A DNA stretch of 14,543 nucleotides from Euryarchaeota archaeon TMED117 (GTDB lineage Archaea; Thermoplasmatota; Poseidoniia; Poseidoniales; Poseidoniaceae). This document shows positions 1-7,437 of this stretch, in pieces. The stretch spans positions 1-14,543 of the forward strand of contig NHFS02000009.1 of NCBI GenBank assembly GCA_002171315.2, written 5' to 3'. The notes under the pieces were generated by a model. It ran no database searches. It was given only the letters and a program-made list of their open reading frames with translations, and was not told the origin of the DNA. Numbering within the stretch: position 1 is the first letter of the stretch; the number at the start of each line of letters is the position of its first letter. A program made the translations under genes and the position numbers.

Positions 1-630
1 AAAATCCTTTGTAGGGACGGTACTTATTTCTCCATCTCTTTTCACACCGACGATGAGTGGTAATCCACCCTCCACTCCCAAACTTGCTTCTGACAGGGTT
101 TGATAGATGACATTAGAAGCATTTTGCGTAACATTCAATTCGATAATGTATGCTTCATGCCCAAATGGTATCACTTCTTCAATTGCAGAAGAGCGAAGTC
201 CAGTTGCTAAGCGTCGTATCGCTCCGTCAACTGGATCGATTGCATAATCGACAGAAGCCCAACGCTTTAGATGACCTTCTGAATGTTCAGCAACATAATG
301 TGGATTTCGAAATCGACCTATCGAAAGAAGTGTCTTTTGAACTGAAGAACCGTTTTGTCGTTTATATTCATCTTCAGCAAGTGCGCATGCAATGAGGTTA
401 CGGTCATCTGAATCCGTAACTGCAACAAATACTGTTGCATCCCCAATACCCGCTTCCATGAGGGAATCACGGGAAGTGATGTCTCCATGAATCACCAAAG
501 CATCGAGAGATTGAGCATTTTTGACTGCTCGGGAATCGTTGTCGATAAGAACAACATCCATTGTTTCTGCACGCATAGCACGAGCCAATTCAGCCCCTAC
601 TCTTCCAGCACCACCAATAATTACTCGCAT
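1..630 (-). CDS. trkA: TrkA/RCK-type NAD-binding protein, 3' end outside window
   Basis: This is the N-terminal 210 residues of a potassium-uptake regulator of the TrkA/KtrA (RCK) family. Such proteins sit on the cytoplasmic face of Trk/Ktr channels and gate them in response to NAD(H) or nucleotides. The start shows a Rossmann glycine loop GGAGRVG (residues 6-12), then an acidic Asp at the end of the second strand (VVLIDND, about 26-32), as expected for NAD binding. Residues 1 to about 135 form RCK_N; from about 140 an RCK_C-like domain begins and reaches PTKDF at the edge. Whether the protein ends there (KtrA-like, about 220 aa) or has a second RCK half (TrkA, about 450 aa) cannot be seen. 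The ATG is preceded by GAGGTGAT at a 6-nt spacing. It lies 12 nt after the transglutaminase-like gene, so the two are probably co-transcribed. No TrkH/KtrB channel gene is visible in the window. Confidence 0.85.
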   Translation of the reverse strand, partial: MRVIIGGAGRVGAELARAMRAETMDVVLIDNDSRAVKNAQSLDALVIHGDITSRDSLMEAGIGDATVFVAVTDSDDRNLIACALAEDEYKRQNGSSVQKTLLSIGRFRNPHYVAEHSEGHLKRWASVDYAIDPVDGAIRRLATGLRSSAIEEVIPFGHEAYIIELNVTQNASNVIYQTLSEASLGVEGGLPLIVGVKRDGEISTVPTKDF

Positions 631-636
631 TTCTTC

Positions 637-644
637 ATCACCTC
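637..644 (-). promoter_or_regulatory. Ribosome-binding site of the TrkA-like gene, overlapping the upstream stop
   Basis: On the minus strand this reads GAGGTGAT, a full match to the complement of the archaeal 16S rRNA tail (AUCACCUC). It sits 6 nt before the ATG at 630. Its first two bases are the last two of the TGA stop of the upstream gene, so ribosomes finishing that gene are placed on this site. This is direct support for operon structure and for the chosen start. Confidence 0.75.
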
Positions 645-2232
645 ACTGATAGACAGGGAATTTCCCACCGCCATAATTGATTGCACCAACAGTATCGAAG
701 GTACGATCACGGTCAATACCATCTCCATTGCTATTGTGGATATGTGAAATTGGTCGATAAAAGGCATTGATATAGGTGCCGGTAGGATCCGGTTTCTCGA
801 TCCAATCGATAAGTGCAGAAGATGTATGAAGAAGCCATTTATTGTTGGTTACATCAACCGAAGCTTCAACAAAACAGGTGTTGAGATCAATGTTCATTTC
901 ATTGCACCATTCATCAGACATTGGAAGTTGAATGTATCCCCAAGCGTGTGCTTCCCATTGTGTAAAGGATTGGCTTGACAAGACACCAAATACGTACCAT
1001 CCTGGTACACCTCGAACTCTAAGCATGCTTAGGAATGCATTGGTTTGTTCGTCACAATCTCCGATGCCTGCACCTAAACAACTTGGTCCGCTTCGAGATG
1101 GACTAGGGGCATCATCATCATACTGGATATTGTCTCGAATGTAATCAAATACTCCGCGTACGAAGTCGTATACGTTGTCATTTCCTTCGGGCAGATTACT
1201 TTCCACACTTGCAACAGCCGCAATAACGTTAGCAGCTGCACCATCGATTGCATAATCGTATTGATCTAAACGATTCTTGTTGTACCATTTAGCATCTGTA
1301 AAGGTATCTTCTCGAACTCCATCTCCCCTATTTTCAAAATCAGCAAAGGTGCCACTGGTTTCCGAAGTAATACCTGAAGTGAATCCTGGGACAGTTGGGA
1401 GGATATTGCCTGAATCTCCATCCCAAGTGTATGATTTGGTTTTGATCGTTGTTTGGTACTCGTATGTCGTAGATTCAGATGGTCCCAAATTGACTCTAAC
1501 TTTGACACAAGGGCCTCCTATACAGAAATCTTCACCATTTCCTGAAGTCCCAGGCCACCACACTTCGTGCCCGTTAGCAGTGGTTATTTTATCGGCAACC
1601 ATGCGTGGAGGAATCCCTTCCAGTGGTATGTTGATTGTCTGTCCATCAATAATCAACTTGATCTCTGTCACATCTTGAATTAATTGATTTGGTGATGGGT
1701 TGGTACCGTCTGTATAGACAAACGTTGAGGCTTCGCCCTCTAGTGCTTTGATATCTGGTGAGATTGGCAAATTCTCCAACATAGAAGAAGGTGTATTGTC
1801 ACCATTTGTCGCAGATACAATACGATTGAGTGTATAGTCGGCATCAATATCATAGACCATATAACCTAATGTTGGATTTTCAAGAAATTCTTTGAGGTCT
1901 CCCACTTCAGAAAGAATGTGTTCTCTCGCCTGAGGTGATAGCATAATGAAAGCAACGAGGCCTAACATGACCAATGTTCTGAATCTATTTCGTCCACCTT
2001 TGAGGATATTCTTACTTCTTCCACGATCGGTTTGAACATAACCTCGACGTTTTGGCGCTGTCGTCATCTTGTAGGTATTAGCCCCAGAATGGCGATCAAG
2101 TTGCATTCCAATACGCTCGTTCATGATGCGACTGCTAGCAAGCACTCTACCACAAGAGTAACAGATGGTATCACCATCCATTGTCGGAGATTCACAGTAA
2201 GGGCAGGAGCCCATAGAGAATTGGTTAGCCAT
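643..2232 (-). CDS. Membrane-anchored transglutaminase-like protein with N-terminal zinc ribbon
   Basis: This is a 529-residue protein with three visible parts. Residues 10-27 hold a zinc-ribbon pattern, CPYC and CYSC (Cys10, 13, 24, 27). A basic stretch at 61-85 leads into one membrane segment at about 86-99. The remainder should lie outside the cell. A transglutaminase-like core is at about 355-465: Cys393 in GDCDEQTNAFLSMLRVRGVP, His429 in EAHAWGY and Asp460 in EASVD form the expected Cys-His-Asp triad. Extra cysteines at 237/242, 385 and 443/453 could form disulphides, fitting an outside location. Family members act as proteases, peptide ligases or structural domains, so the reaction and substrate are unknown. 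The ATG at 2232 places the zinc ribbon at residue 10, but no clear ribosome-binding site precedes it. It follows the membrane protein gene by 66 nt and precedes the TrkA-like gene by 12 nt. The domain call is firm; the role is not. Confidence 0.8.
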   Translation of the reverse strand: MANQFSMGSCPYCESPTMDGDTICYSCGRVLASSRIMNERIGMQLDRHSGANTYKMTTAPKRRGYVQTDRGRSKNILKGGRNRFRTLVMLGLVAFIMLSPQAREHILSEVGDLKEFLENPTLGYMVYDIDADYTLNRIVSATNGDNTPSSMLENLPISPDIKALEGEASTFVYTDGTNPSPNQLIQDVTEIKLIIDGQTINIPLEGIPPRMVADKITTANGHEVWWPGTSGNGEDFCIGGPCVKVRVNLGPSESTTYEYQTTIKTKSYTWDGDSGNILPTVPGFTSGITSETSGTFADFENRGDGVREDTFTDAKWYNKNRLDQYDYAIDGAAANVIAAVASVESNLPEGNDNVYDFVRGVFDYIRDNIQYDDDAPSPSRSGPSCLGAGIGDCDEQTNAFLSMLRVRGVPGWYVFGVLSSQSFTQWEAHAWGYIQLPMSDEWCNEMNIDLNTCFVEASVDVTNNKWLLHTSSALIDWIEKPDPTGTYINAFYRPISHIHNSNGDGIDRDRTFDTVGAINYGGGKFPVYQ

Positions 2233-2298
2233 TCATCGTTTAATGGTTGTGTGAGATGACCGACCAATCCTTTGATAGGGAAGGTCCGGGCGGAAAAT

Positions 2299-3111
2299 TC
2301 ATTCCTGTTCATCGGATTCTACATGATCGACATAGATAATCGCACTAGGTGGGCCCTTTTTGATCGAATTATTATAAGCCATATTTGCTTCTCGAACCTT
2401 ATCTGCTTGCATTCTACGCCAACGACGCTTTCCTTCTTTTGGAACTGAGTCCCATACCCACTTTTCTGCATTCTCCGTTGCCAAGAGGACAGGGGGAATG
2501 ATAAAGATCCATGCGATTGGATTAAACCAGGCGAAATAGAACATGGTCAGAGAAAGAATCCTCCAAAAAGTAGTTCTGAAAATCGCCCCCCAGCGCTTTC
2601 CTTTCAACATAAGTGTTCCATGAAATGTCGTAATTAATCCTTCAACCCGAGGTGCAAAGAATGCTAATGATACGATGGTGATGTAATCCCATACTTGATC
2701 CATATCTGTTTCTAGTTTTCTCTGAATGAGAACAATTGCTAACATTCCGCCTACTGCTAAACCAAGTGCCCATCCACTCGTTGCTTGAGAGCCACCTTTT
2801 CTGACCCGTTGCCTTCTCAATAACAAATGCATTCCAATCGTTCCTAAAAGAGGGACGAGAATAAACTGAACAATATTGAGTTCCCCATTTCCTGAATCTA
2901 ATACTGCTGCTTCGTAATAAGGGATGAACAATGAATTGTCCGCATATGATGCATACGCACCACCGAGTAAAATACCCCAAAAGACTTGATTCCAAGCAGT
3001 AGGTAGGTCATAAAATCCAGAATATTTGGTCATGACACCACGCCATCCAAGCGTCATTCCAATAAGGCCGCATACTGCGGCGATTTGAAACACGAGGAAT
3101 TGATTGACCAC
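2299..3111 (-). CDS. Conserved-looking multi-pass membrane protein, function unknown
   Basis: I do not recognise a family for this 270-residue protein. Hydrophobic segments lie at about 5-22, 41-58, 79-97, 112-129, 142-153 and 183-211, giving roughly five to seven membrane passes. The last segment is rich in aromatic residues (FYFAWFNPIAWIFIIPP). A basic, Trp/Arg-rich patch follows at 225-243 (KEGKRRWRRMQADKVR), then a hydrophilic tail ending in acidic residues (VESDEQE); the positive-inside rule would put this tail in the cytoplasm. The start is GTG at 3111, preceded by AGGGAAGG. No ATG in frame lies upstream, and the first internal ATG (residue 19) would cut the first membrane segment. It heads a minus-strand group with the transglutaminase-like and TrkA-like genes, so it may work with the former at the membrane, by context only. 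Confidence 0.75.
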   Translation of the reverse strand: MVNQFLVFQIAAVCGLIGMTLGWRGVMTKYSGFYDLPTAWNQVFWGILLGGAYASYADNSLFIPYYEAAVLDSGNGELNIVQFILVPLLGTIGMHLLLRRQRVRKGGSQATSGWALGLAVGGMLAIVLIQRKLETDMDQVWDYITIVSLAFFAPRVEGLITTFHGTLMLKGKRWGAIFRTTFWRILSLTMFYFAWFNPIAWIFIIPPVLLATENAEKWVWDSVPKEGKRRWRRMQADKVREANMAYNNSIKKGPPSAIIYVDHVESDEQE

Positions 3112-3196
3112 GACCTTCCCTAATGCCTCGCATACATGAATGCATAGGAAAAATCGAAGGGAATGAGTTCAAACACCTCCTATGTTTGAGAGGACC
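3112..3196. promoter_or_regulatory. Divergent promoter region between the membrane protein and the ArsA-like gene
   Basis: These 85 nt separate a minus-strand gene (GTG at 3111) from a plus-strand gene (ATG at 3197), so promoters in both directions must lie here or run into coding sequence. No strong TATA box stands out; AT-rich GGAAAAATC near 3147-3155 is the best candidate for either direction. The right half holds a perfect 7-bp inverted repeat (3169-3189). Assignment is from gene orientation, not from a recognised promoter motif. Confidence 0.45.
3169..3189 (+). repeat. Perfect 7-bp inverted repeat abutting the ArsA-like ribosome-binding site
   Basis: TCAAACA (3169-3175) and TGTTTGA (3183-3189) are exact reverse complements, separated by CCTCCTA. 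As RNA this is a hairpin with a 7-nt loop. Its right arm shares two bases with the likely ribosome-binding site GAGAGG (3188-3193). The loop holds CCTCC and the alternative start codon ATG at 3182. It could be an operator for a dimeric regulator or an RNA hairpin that limits translation. The stem is AT-rich, so its stability would be modest. Confidence 0.5.
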
Positions 3197-4447
3197 ATGG
3201 CGAGATTACTCTTATTCGGCGGGAAGGGTGGCGTTGGTAAGACTACAACGTCCGCATCAACTGCAGTATGGCTTGCAGATTCTGGTTTGCGCGTCTTACT
3301 CGTTTCAAGCGATCCTGCGCATTCCACATCGGATTCACTTGGTGTTGAATTATCTTCTGAACCAACACCAGTAGATGGAGTCCCTGGATTATTTGGTCTT
3401 GAATTGAATCCAGAAGCTAAATTATCTAATTTTATGCCAAAACTAGGAGAAAGTTTGTCCGGTATGTCATCTTCACCGTTCTCTGCATTGGGAGGATTAG
3501 GTGGAATGTTCGACTCTGATGCAAAAGAGGAAATGGCTTCCATAAAGGATGAAGTAGAAACAAGTGAACTTATTCTTCCTGGTCTTGATGAAGCAATAGC
3601 CTTTGATGAACTTCTCAAACATGTGGAAAATCCTCTCTGGGATGTCATTGTCTTCGATACAGCCCCTACAGGTCATACACTTCGATTCCTCTCTCTTCCT
3701 GAATTGATTGAAGCGTGGTCTGGACGCTTGCTGCGAATGATGCGAGTCTCTGGTGGAATACGTTCAATGCTGTTTGGAAGGAAACAGAGTCAAGCTATGA
3801 AAGACGAATTGGAACGATTTAGACGTCGAGTCCTCCATGTTCGTCGAGTCTTAAGTGATGAATCAACCACCTCATTTACCTTGGTTACGATTCCTGAACG
3901 TATGGGTGTCAATGAAACGCTTAGAGCCAATACCTCGTTGAAAGAATACGAATTGCCAGTTACTGGTTGTTTGGTGAATCGTGTAACTCCAGAACTTGAT
4001 CACCCCTTCTTAATTCAAAGACGGAAAGAAGAGCAAGGACATATCAAGGAATTGAATGAACAGTTGGAAATTCCAGTAACGACAATGGATTTATTCGATG
4101 GTGAAGTACAGGGCCTTGAACGTCTAAGATCATACGGACAATTGCTTTATGGTGATGTAAACGAATTAGGAATTGAACTTGGCCCATATGAGATTGGAAG
4201 CCGACTCAATCATACTGTTCATCGTGGTATGTATGTCGAATCAGATTCAGATACAGAACGGATATTCTTGCATTTCCCCGGATTGGACCGAGATGACTTG
4301 TCCTTGCGTAGTGAGGAAGGAATCCTCTACGTTGGTGTCAATGGTCGAGAACATGAAATTCCGACACAATCTCCAACAAAATCAAGCAATGTCAAGGCTA
4401 AACTTGAGAATGATGTACTTCTTCTTGAAGTACCTATTTGGGAATGA
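3197..4447 (+). CDS. arsA: ArsA/GET3-family ATPase with C-terminal Hsp20-like domain
   Basis: This is a 416-residue P-loop ATPase of the ArsA/GET3 family, whose members drive arsenite pumps or carry tail-anchored membrane proteins. Numbering from the ATG at 3197, the deviant Walker A motif GGKGGVGKT is at 8-16 with signature Lys10. DPAHS (switch I type) is at 39-43 and FDTAPTGHTLR at 153-163. Residues 355-416 form a small beta domain resembling the Hsp20/alpha-crystallin fold (FPGLDRDDLSL, then KLENDVLLLEVP), known in some bacterial and archaeal ArsA proteins. The only cysteine is Cys258, so the zinc CXXC of eukaryotic GET3 and the arsenite-binding cysteines of classical ArsA are both absent. 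No arsB or arsR is nearby. A role as a targeting or chaperone ATPase therefore fits better than arsenite export. An in-frame ATG at 3182 would add five residues; 3197 is preferred because family members begin just before the P-loop and GAGAGG precedes it. SRP54 follows after 41 nt. Confidence 0.85.
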   Translation: MARLLLFGGKGGVGKTTTSASTAVWLADSGLRVLLVSSDPAHSTSDSLGVELSSEPTPVDGVPGLFGLELNPEAKLSNFMPKLGESLSGMSSSPFSALGGLGGMFDSDAKEEMASIKDEVETSELILPGLDEAIAFDELLKHVENPLWDVIVFDTAPTGHTLRFLSLPELIEAWSGRLLRMMRVSGGIRSMLFGRKQSQAMKDELERFRRRVLHVRRVLSDESTTSFTLVTIPERMGVNETLRANTSLKEYELPVTGCLVNRVTPELDHPFLIQRRKEEQGHIKELNEQLEIPVTTMDLFDGEVQGLERLRSYGQLLYGDVNELGIELGPYEIGSRLNHTVHRGMYVESDSDTERIFLHFPGLDRDDLSLRSEEGILYVGVNGREHEIPTQSPTKSSNVKAKLENDVLLLEVPIWE

Positions 4448-4488
4448 GCATCCGTTGATTTGAAAATACATTGATTGGTGGAGTAAGT

Positions 4489-5859
4489 ATGGCGCTCGAA
4501 GGTTTGTCCAGAGGCATTTTCCGTTCTCTGGGTTTTCTAAAGAGTAAACGACGTCTTGATGAGAACGAACTTAAAGAAATGACGAAGAGTCTTCGAAGAG
4601 CTTTACAAGAAGCAGATTTCAACGTTCGACAAACCAAGGAAATTGTTGATCGTCTCGAAGAGCGAATGCGTGAAGAAGAACCCCGTCCTGGTGTCAATTT
4701 ACAGACACATGCAATGAATATTCTCTACATGGAATTAGTGCGTCTTCTCGGTGCAAATCACGAATTTCAGCCACGTGGAGCAACACTTCTCTTGGTTGGT
4801 CTTTATGGTCAAGGTAAAACCACCACAACTGCAAAACTTGCTGAGTGGTATCGTAAAAAGCATGGTTTGAGAGTTGCTGTCATTGAGGCTGACGTACACA
4901 GACCGGGAGCTTATGCACAACTGTCTCAATTGCTTGAAGATTCATCAGTTGTTGTTTACGGAGAACCAGATGAAAAAGACGCAACAAAAATTGTTCGTAA
5001 TGGACTGGCTGCATGTGCTTCTGCAGATTTAGTAATCGTTGATACAGCAGGGCGGCATCAATTGGATGAAGAACTCGTTGTTGAATTAGAAAATATTGCA
5101 TCGATCACACGTGCTACTGAACGTTGGCTTGTTATTGATGCTCAGGTTGGTCAAGCAGCAGGTCCCGTTGCAGCATCTTTCCATCAACTTGCAGGCGTAA
5201 CTGGTATTGTTGTTACAAAACTGGATGGTACTGCACGCGGCGGTGGCGCACTTTCAGCAGTTGCCGCAACTGGTGCACCTCTCGTACACATCGGTGTTGG
5301 AGAGAAAGTATCTGATTTAGAGAAGTTTGAAGCAGATCGTTTCATCTCTCGTCTGCTTGGTATGGGGGATATTCGTGGACTGATTGATTTAGCCCCAGAA
5401 GACATGGATGAAGAAGAAGCCATGCGCCTTACTCAGAGAATGATGTCTGGGCGATTTACATTAAATGACATGTATAAGCAAATGGAGATGATGGCAAAAG
5501 TCGGTACCATTGACAAATTGATGTCCTTCTTGCCAGGCAATATGTTCGGTGGTCTTGGAGGAATGTCAAAATCTCAAAAAGAAGCGATGCAAGGTAATCT
5601 TGATCGTTATCGAACCATCATGGATTCCATGACCGGTTGGGAAAAGAATGAGCCTGCTAAAATCAAAGCCGAACGCATTCAACGTATTGCACGTGGATCT
5701 GGTGTAAAAGAAAAAGACGTTCGAGAATTGATTGCTCAATGGAAACGTTCACGGAAGATGATGAAGGGAATGGGTGGCAATCGAAAACTCAACAAGCAAA
5801 TGCGACAAATGATGAAAGATGGAGATATGGATATGGATCCTTCTTCATTCGGAATGTAA
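4489..5859 (+). CDS. srp54: Signal recognition particle protein SRP54
   Basis: This is the GTPase of the signal recognition particle. It binds signal sequences emerging from the ribosome and docks with the FtsY receptor, guided by 7S RNA. It has 456 residues, normal for archaea. The N domain is about 1-90. The G domain shows the P-loop GLYGQGKT (104-111), DTAGRH (185-190) and TKLDGTARGGG (243-253). The methionine-rich M domain occupies about 300-456 and includes the RNA-binding helix with RIARGSG (399-405). The P-loop reads GLYGQGKT where GLQG(S/N)GKT is more usual, a mild variant with all catalytic residues kept. The ATG at 4489 is chosen over an in-frame TTG at 4471 because GGTGGAG (4477-4483) precedes it at the right distance and it matches the family N-terminus. 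It follows the ArsA-like gene by 41 nt, probably in one transcript. The stop codon directly abuts that of proS on the other strand. Confidence 0.95.
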   Translation: MALEGLSRGIFRSLGFLKSKRRLDENELKEMTKSLRRALQEADFNVRQTKEIVDRLEERMREEEPRPGVNLQTHAMNILYMELVRLLGANHEFQPRGATLLLVGLYGQGKTTTTAKLAEWYRKKHGLRVAVIEADVHRPGAYAQLSQLLEDSSVVVYGEPDEKDATKIVRNGLAACASADLVIVDTAGRHQLDEELVVELENIASITRATERWLVIDAQVGQAAGPVAASFHQLAGVTGIVVTKLDGTARGGGALSAVAATGAPLVHIGVGEKVSDLEKFEADRFISRLLGMGDIRGLIDLAPEDMDEEEAMRLTQRMMSGRFTLNDMYKQMEMMAKVGTIDKLMSFLPGNMFGGLGGMSKSQKEAMQGNLDRYRTIMDSMTGWEKNEPAKIKAERIQRIARGSGVKEKDVRELIAQWKRSRKMMKGMGGNRKLNKQMRQMMKDGDMDMDPSSFGM

Positions 5860-7437
5860 TCAATACGTCTTAGCCAAAAGGACTCGACGAGTTGTAGAAA
5901 CTCCCGTCATGTGACAAGGTCGAGCCTCATCATATTCATCAGTAGCATCACCAAGGAATGTCAATCCAGTTGCTCGTTCTATAATTTCCGAATGGGCATC
6001 TGTACCGGCAAATGCAAACTCATAAATTCGACCATCTTCGATGTCGCCTTGCATTGTCCAAACGCCTTCAGATTCAGTAAATGCGGGTAATTGTTGAATG
6101 ACATCATCCATGTGTTGTACTGAACGCGAGCGAAGCACATCTGCAACTTCCCCTAGACATCTGTTGACTTCAGAGACAATTGATTCCATACTCAATGGTT
6201 CTTTGCCACCTGTTCTCTTTGTCGCAAAGGCATTACCTTGAGCAACATCTCTTGGTCCAATATCAAGACGTAATGGGACGCCCTTGATTTCCCAATCATA
6301 GTATTTTTGACCAGGATGAAGATCACGGGCATCAACGTGTACTCGAAGACCTGCATTGCGTAATGTATCTGCGACTTCATGGGATATTGCTACCGTATCG
6401 ACTTCAGAATTTTTCCGAATCATCGGACATATGACAACTTGCCATGGTGCAATGGCGGGTGGCATAATCAATCCTGCGTCGTCTCCGTGCATGCCTACAA
6501 CAGCTCCTAGCAATCGTTCTGACATACCATAGGTTGTTTGATGGACATGTTGCTGTTTTGCATCTAAATTCTCATATGTAATGTCGAATGCTTTAGCCCA
6601 TTGATCTTGATAATGATGACAACTTGCAACTTGCAAAGTCCTGCCATTAGGCATTATCGCATCTATCCCTATTGTGTAATGTGCACCAGGGAACGTGTCC
6701 CAAATAGGCCGCTTCGCCTTGATTATTGGTAGGCATAAAATATTCATTAATTTATCAACAATTTCTAAATCTTGTTCAATTTGTGCAGTAGCATCTTCTT
6801 CCGTTGCATGTGCAGTATGCGCTTCAAAGAAATGAATTTCTCGAACTCGAATGAATGAACGTGTCTGTTTTGTCTCATATCGAAATGTATTGACCATTTG
6901 GTACACTTTCAAAGGTAAATCTTTGTGTGATCGAATCCATAATGGAAACATCGTATACATCGCAGTTTCACTTGTAGGTCTTAGGAACATGGGAATGTCA
7001 AGTTCATTTTCTCCAGCGTGCTTAACCCAATAGACTTCTTTCTTGAAACCTGCTTCATCTTCTTCATCACGCAGTTCATCAGGGTCAACACCTTCTTCTC
7101 TTGCTCGCTTTAATCGGGCAACAAGAGCATTTTCTTTCTCCAGTAAATCTTCTGGAATTAACAAAGGGAAATTGACTTCTTCATGACCAGTACGTTCCAT
7201 TTCTTTATGAGTTAAGGAATCGATTTGTCGCATTGCTTTCCAACCATATGGACGCCATACATCCATTCCCTTGATTGGATAACGCTTGTCTACGAGATCA
7301 GCAGCCTCAACAATAAATGGATACCATGCATTGAAATCATCAACTTTCGAAGGTATTCCTCGCTTCGCCTTTGCTGGATTGCCCATGAGTGTTGGTCGAG
7401 CACCTTGCTCATCAAGATGACGGCTCGTTTTCTCCAT
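5860..7437 (-). CDS. proS: Prolyl-tRNA synthetase, archaeal/eukaryal type
   Basis: This class II synthetase charges tRNA-Pro with proline in the cytoplasm. Its 525 residues are slightly longer than many archaeal forms (about 480). The catalytic core is clear: RPTSETAMY (153-161), motif 2 in FRYETKQTRSFIRVREIHFFEAH (185 to about 207, shortened here) and motif 3 in GMSERLLGAVVGMHGDD (304 to 320) running into the anticodon-binding domain. The C-terminus ends KTY, keeping the terminal Tyr of this subtype, and the bacterial editing insertion is absent. The C-terminal domain normally carries four zinc-binding cysteines; only Cys508 remains in the last 90 residues, so zinc is probably not bound. An acidic insert lies at about 113-130. 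The ATG at 7437 has AAGGA directly before it and overlaps the upstream small gene by 26 nt, so translation is likely coupled. A later start at residue 18 is possible but lacks a ribosome-binding site. Confidence 0.95.
   Translation of the reverse strand: MEKTSRHLDEQGARPTLMGNPAKAKRGIPSKVDDFNAWYPFIVEAADLVDKRYPIKGMDVWRPYGWKAMRQIDSLTHKEMERTGHEEVNFPLLIPEDLLEKENALVARLKRAREEGVDPDELRDEEDEAGFKKEVYWVKHAGENELDIPMFLRPTSETAMYTMFPLWIRSHKDLPLKVYQMVNTFRYETKQTRSFIRVREIHFFEAHTAHATEEDATAQIEQDLEIVDKLMNILCLPIIKAKRPIWDTFPGAHYTIGIDAIMPNGRTLQVASCHHYQDQWAKAFDITYENLDAKQQHVHQTTYGMSERLLGAVVGMHGDDAGLIMPPAIAPWQVVICPMIRKNSEVDTVAISHEVADTLRNAGLRVHVDARDLHPGQKYYDWEIKGVPLRLDIGPRDVAQGNAFATKRTGGKEPLSMESIVSEVNRCLGEVADVLRSRSVQHMDDVIQQLPAFTESEGVWTMQGDIEDGRIYEFAFAGTDAHSEIIERATGLTFLGDATDEYDEARPCHMTGVSTTRRVLLAKTY

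Noticed and set aside
1277..1678. A 133-codon plus-strand frame opposite the transglutaminase-like gene.
   Set aside because: No ribosome-binding site or recognisable motif; the opposite frame has coherent domain structure.
2121..2312. A 63-codon minus-strand frame spanning the gap before the transglutaminase-like gene and starting inside the end of the membrane protein gene.
   Set aside because: It overlaps the zinc-ribbon coding region out of frame, lacks a ribosome-binding site and does not end at the next start, unlike the two coupled mini-frames.
3173..3182. A perfect AGGAGGTG ribosome-binding site on the minus strand in the divergent region.
   Set aside because: The only near start is a TTG whose frame runs out of register with the membrane protein. 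The GTG at 3111 lies too far away to use it. It is more simply the complement of the hairpin loop.
3169..3648. A 159-codon minus-strand frame opposite the ArsA-like gene.
   Set aside because: Its product is a low-complexity Ser/Pro-rich sequence that mirrors the ArsA coding bias. The plus-strand frame has the P-loop and other family motifs, so this is an antisense shadow.
3197..4447. Arsenic-resistance role for the ArsA-like ATPase.
   Set aside because: A single cysteine (Cys258), no ArsB, ArsR or ArsD gene nearby, and adjacency to SRP54 do not support arsenite export.
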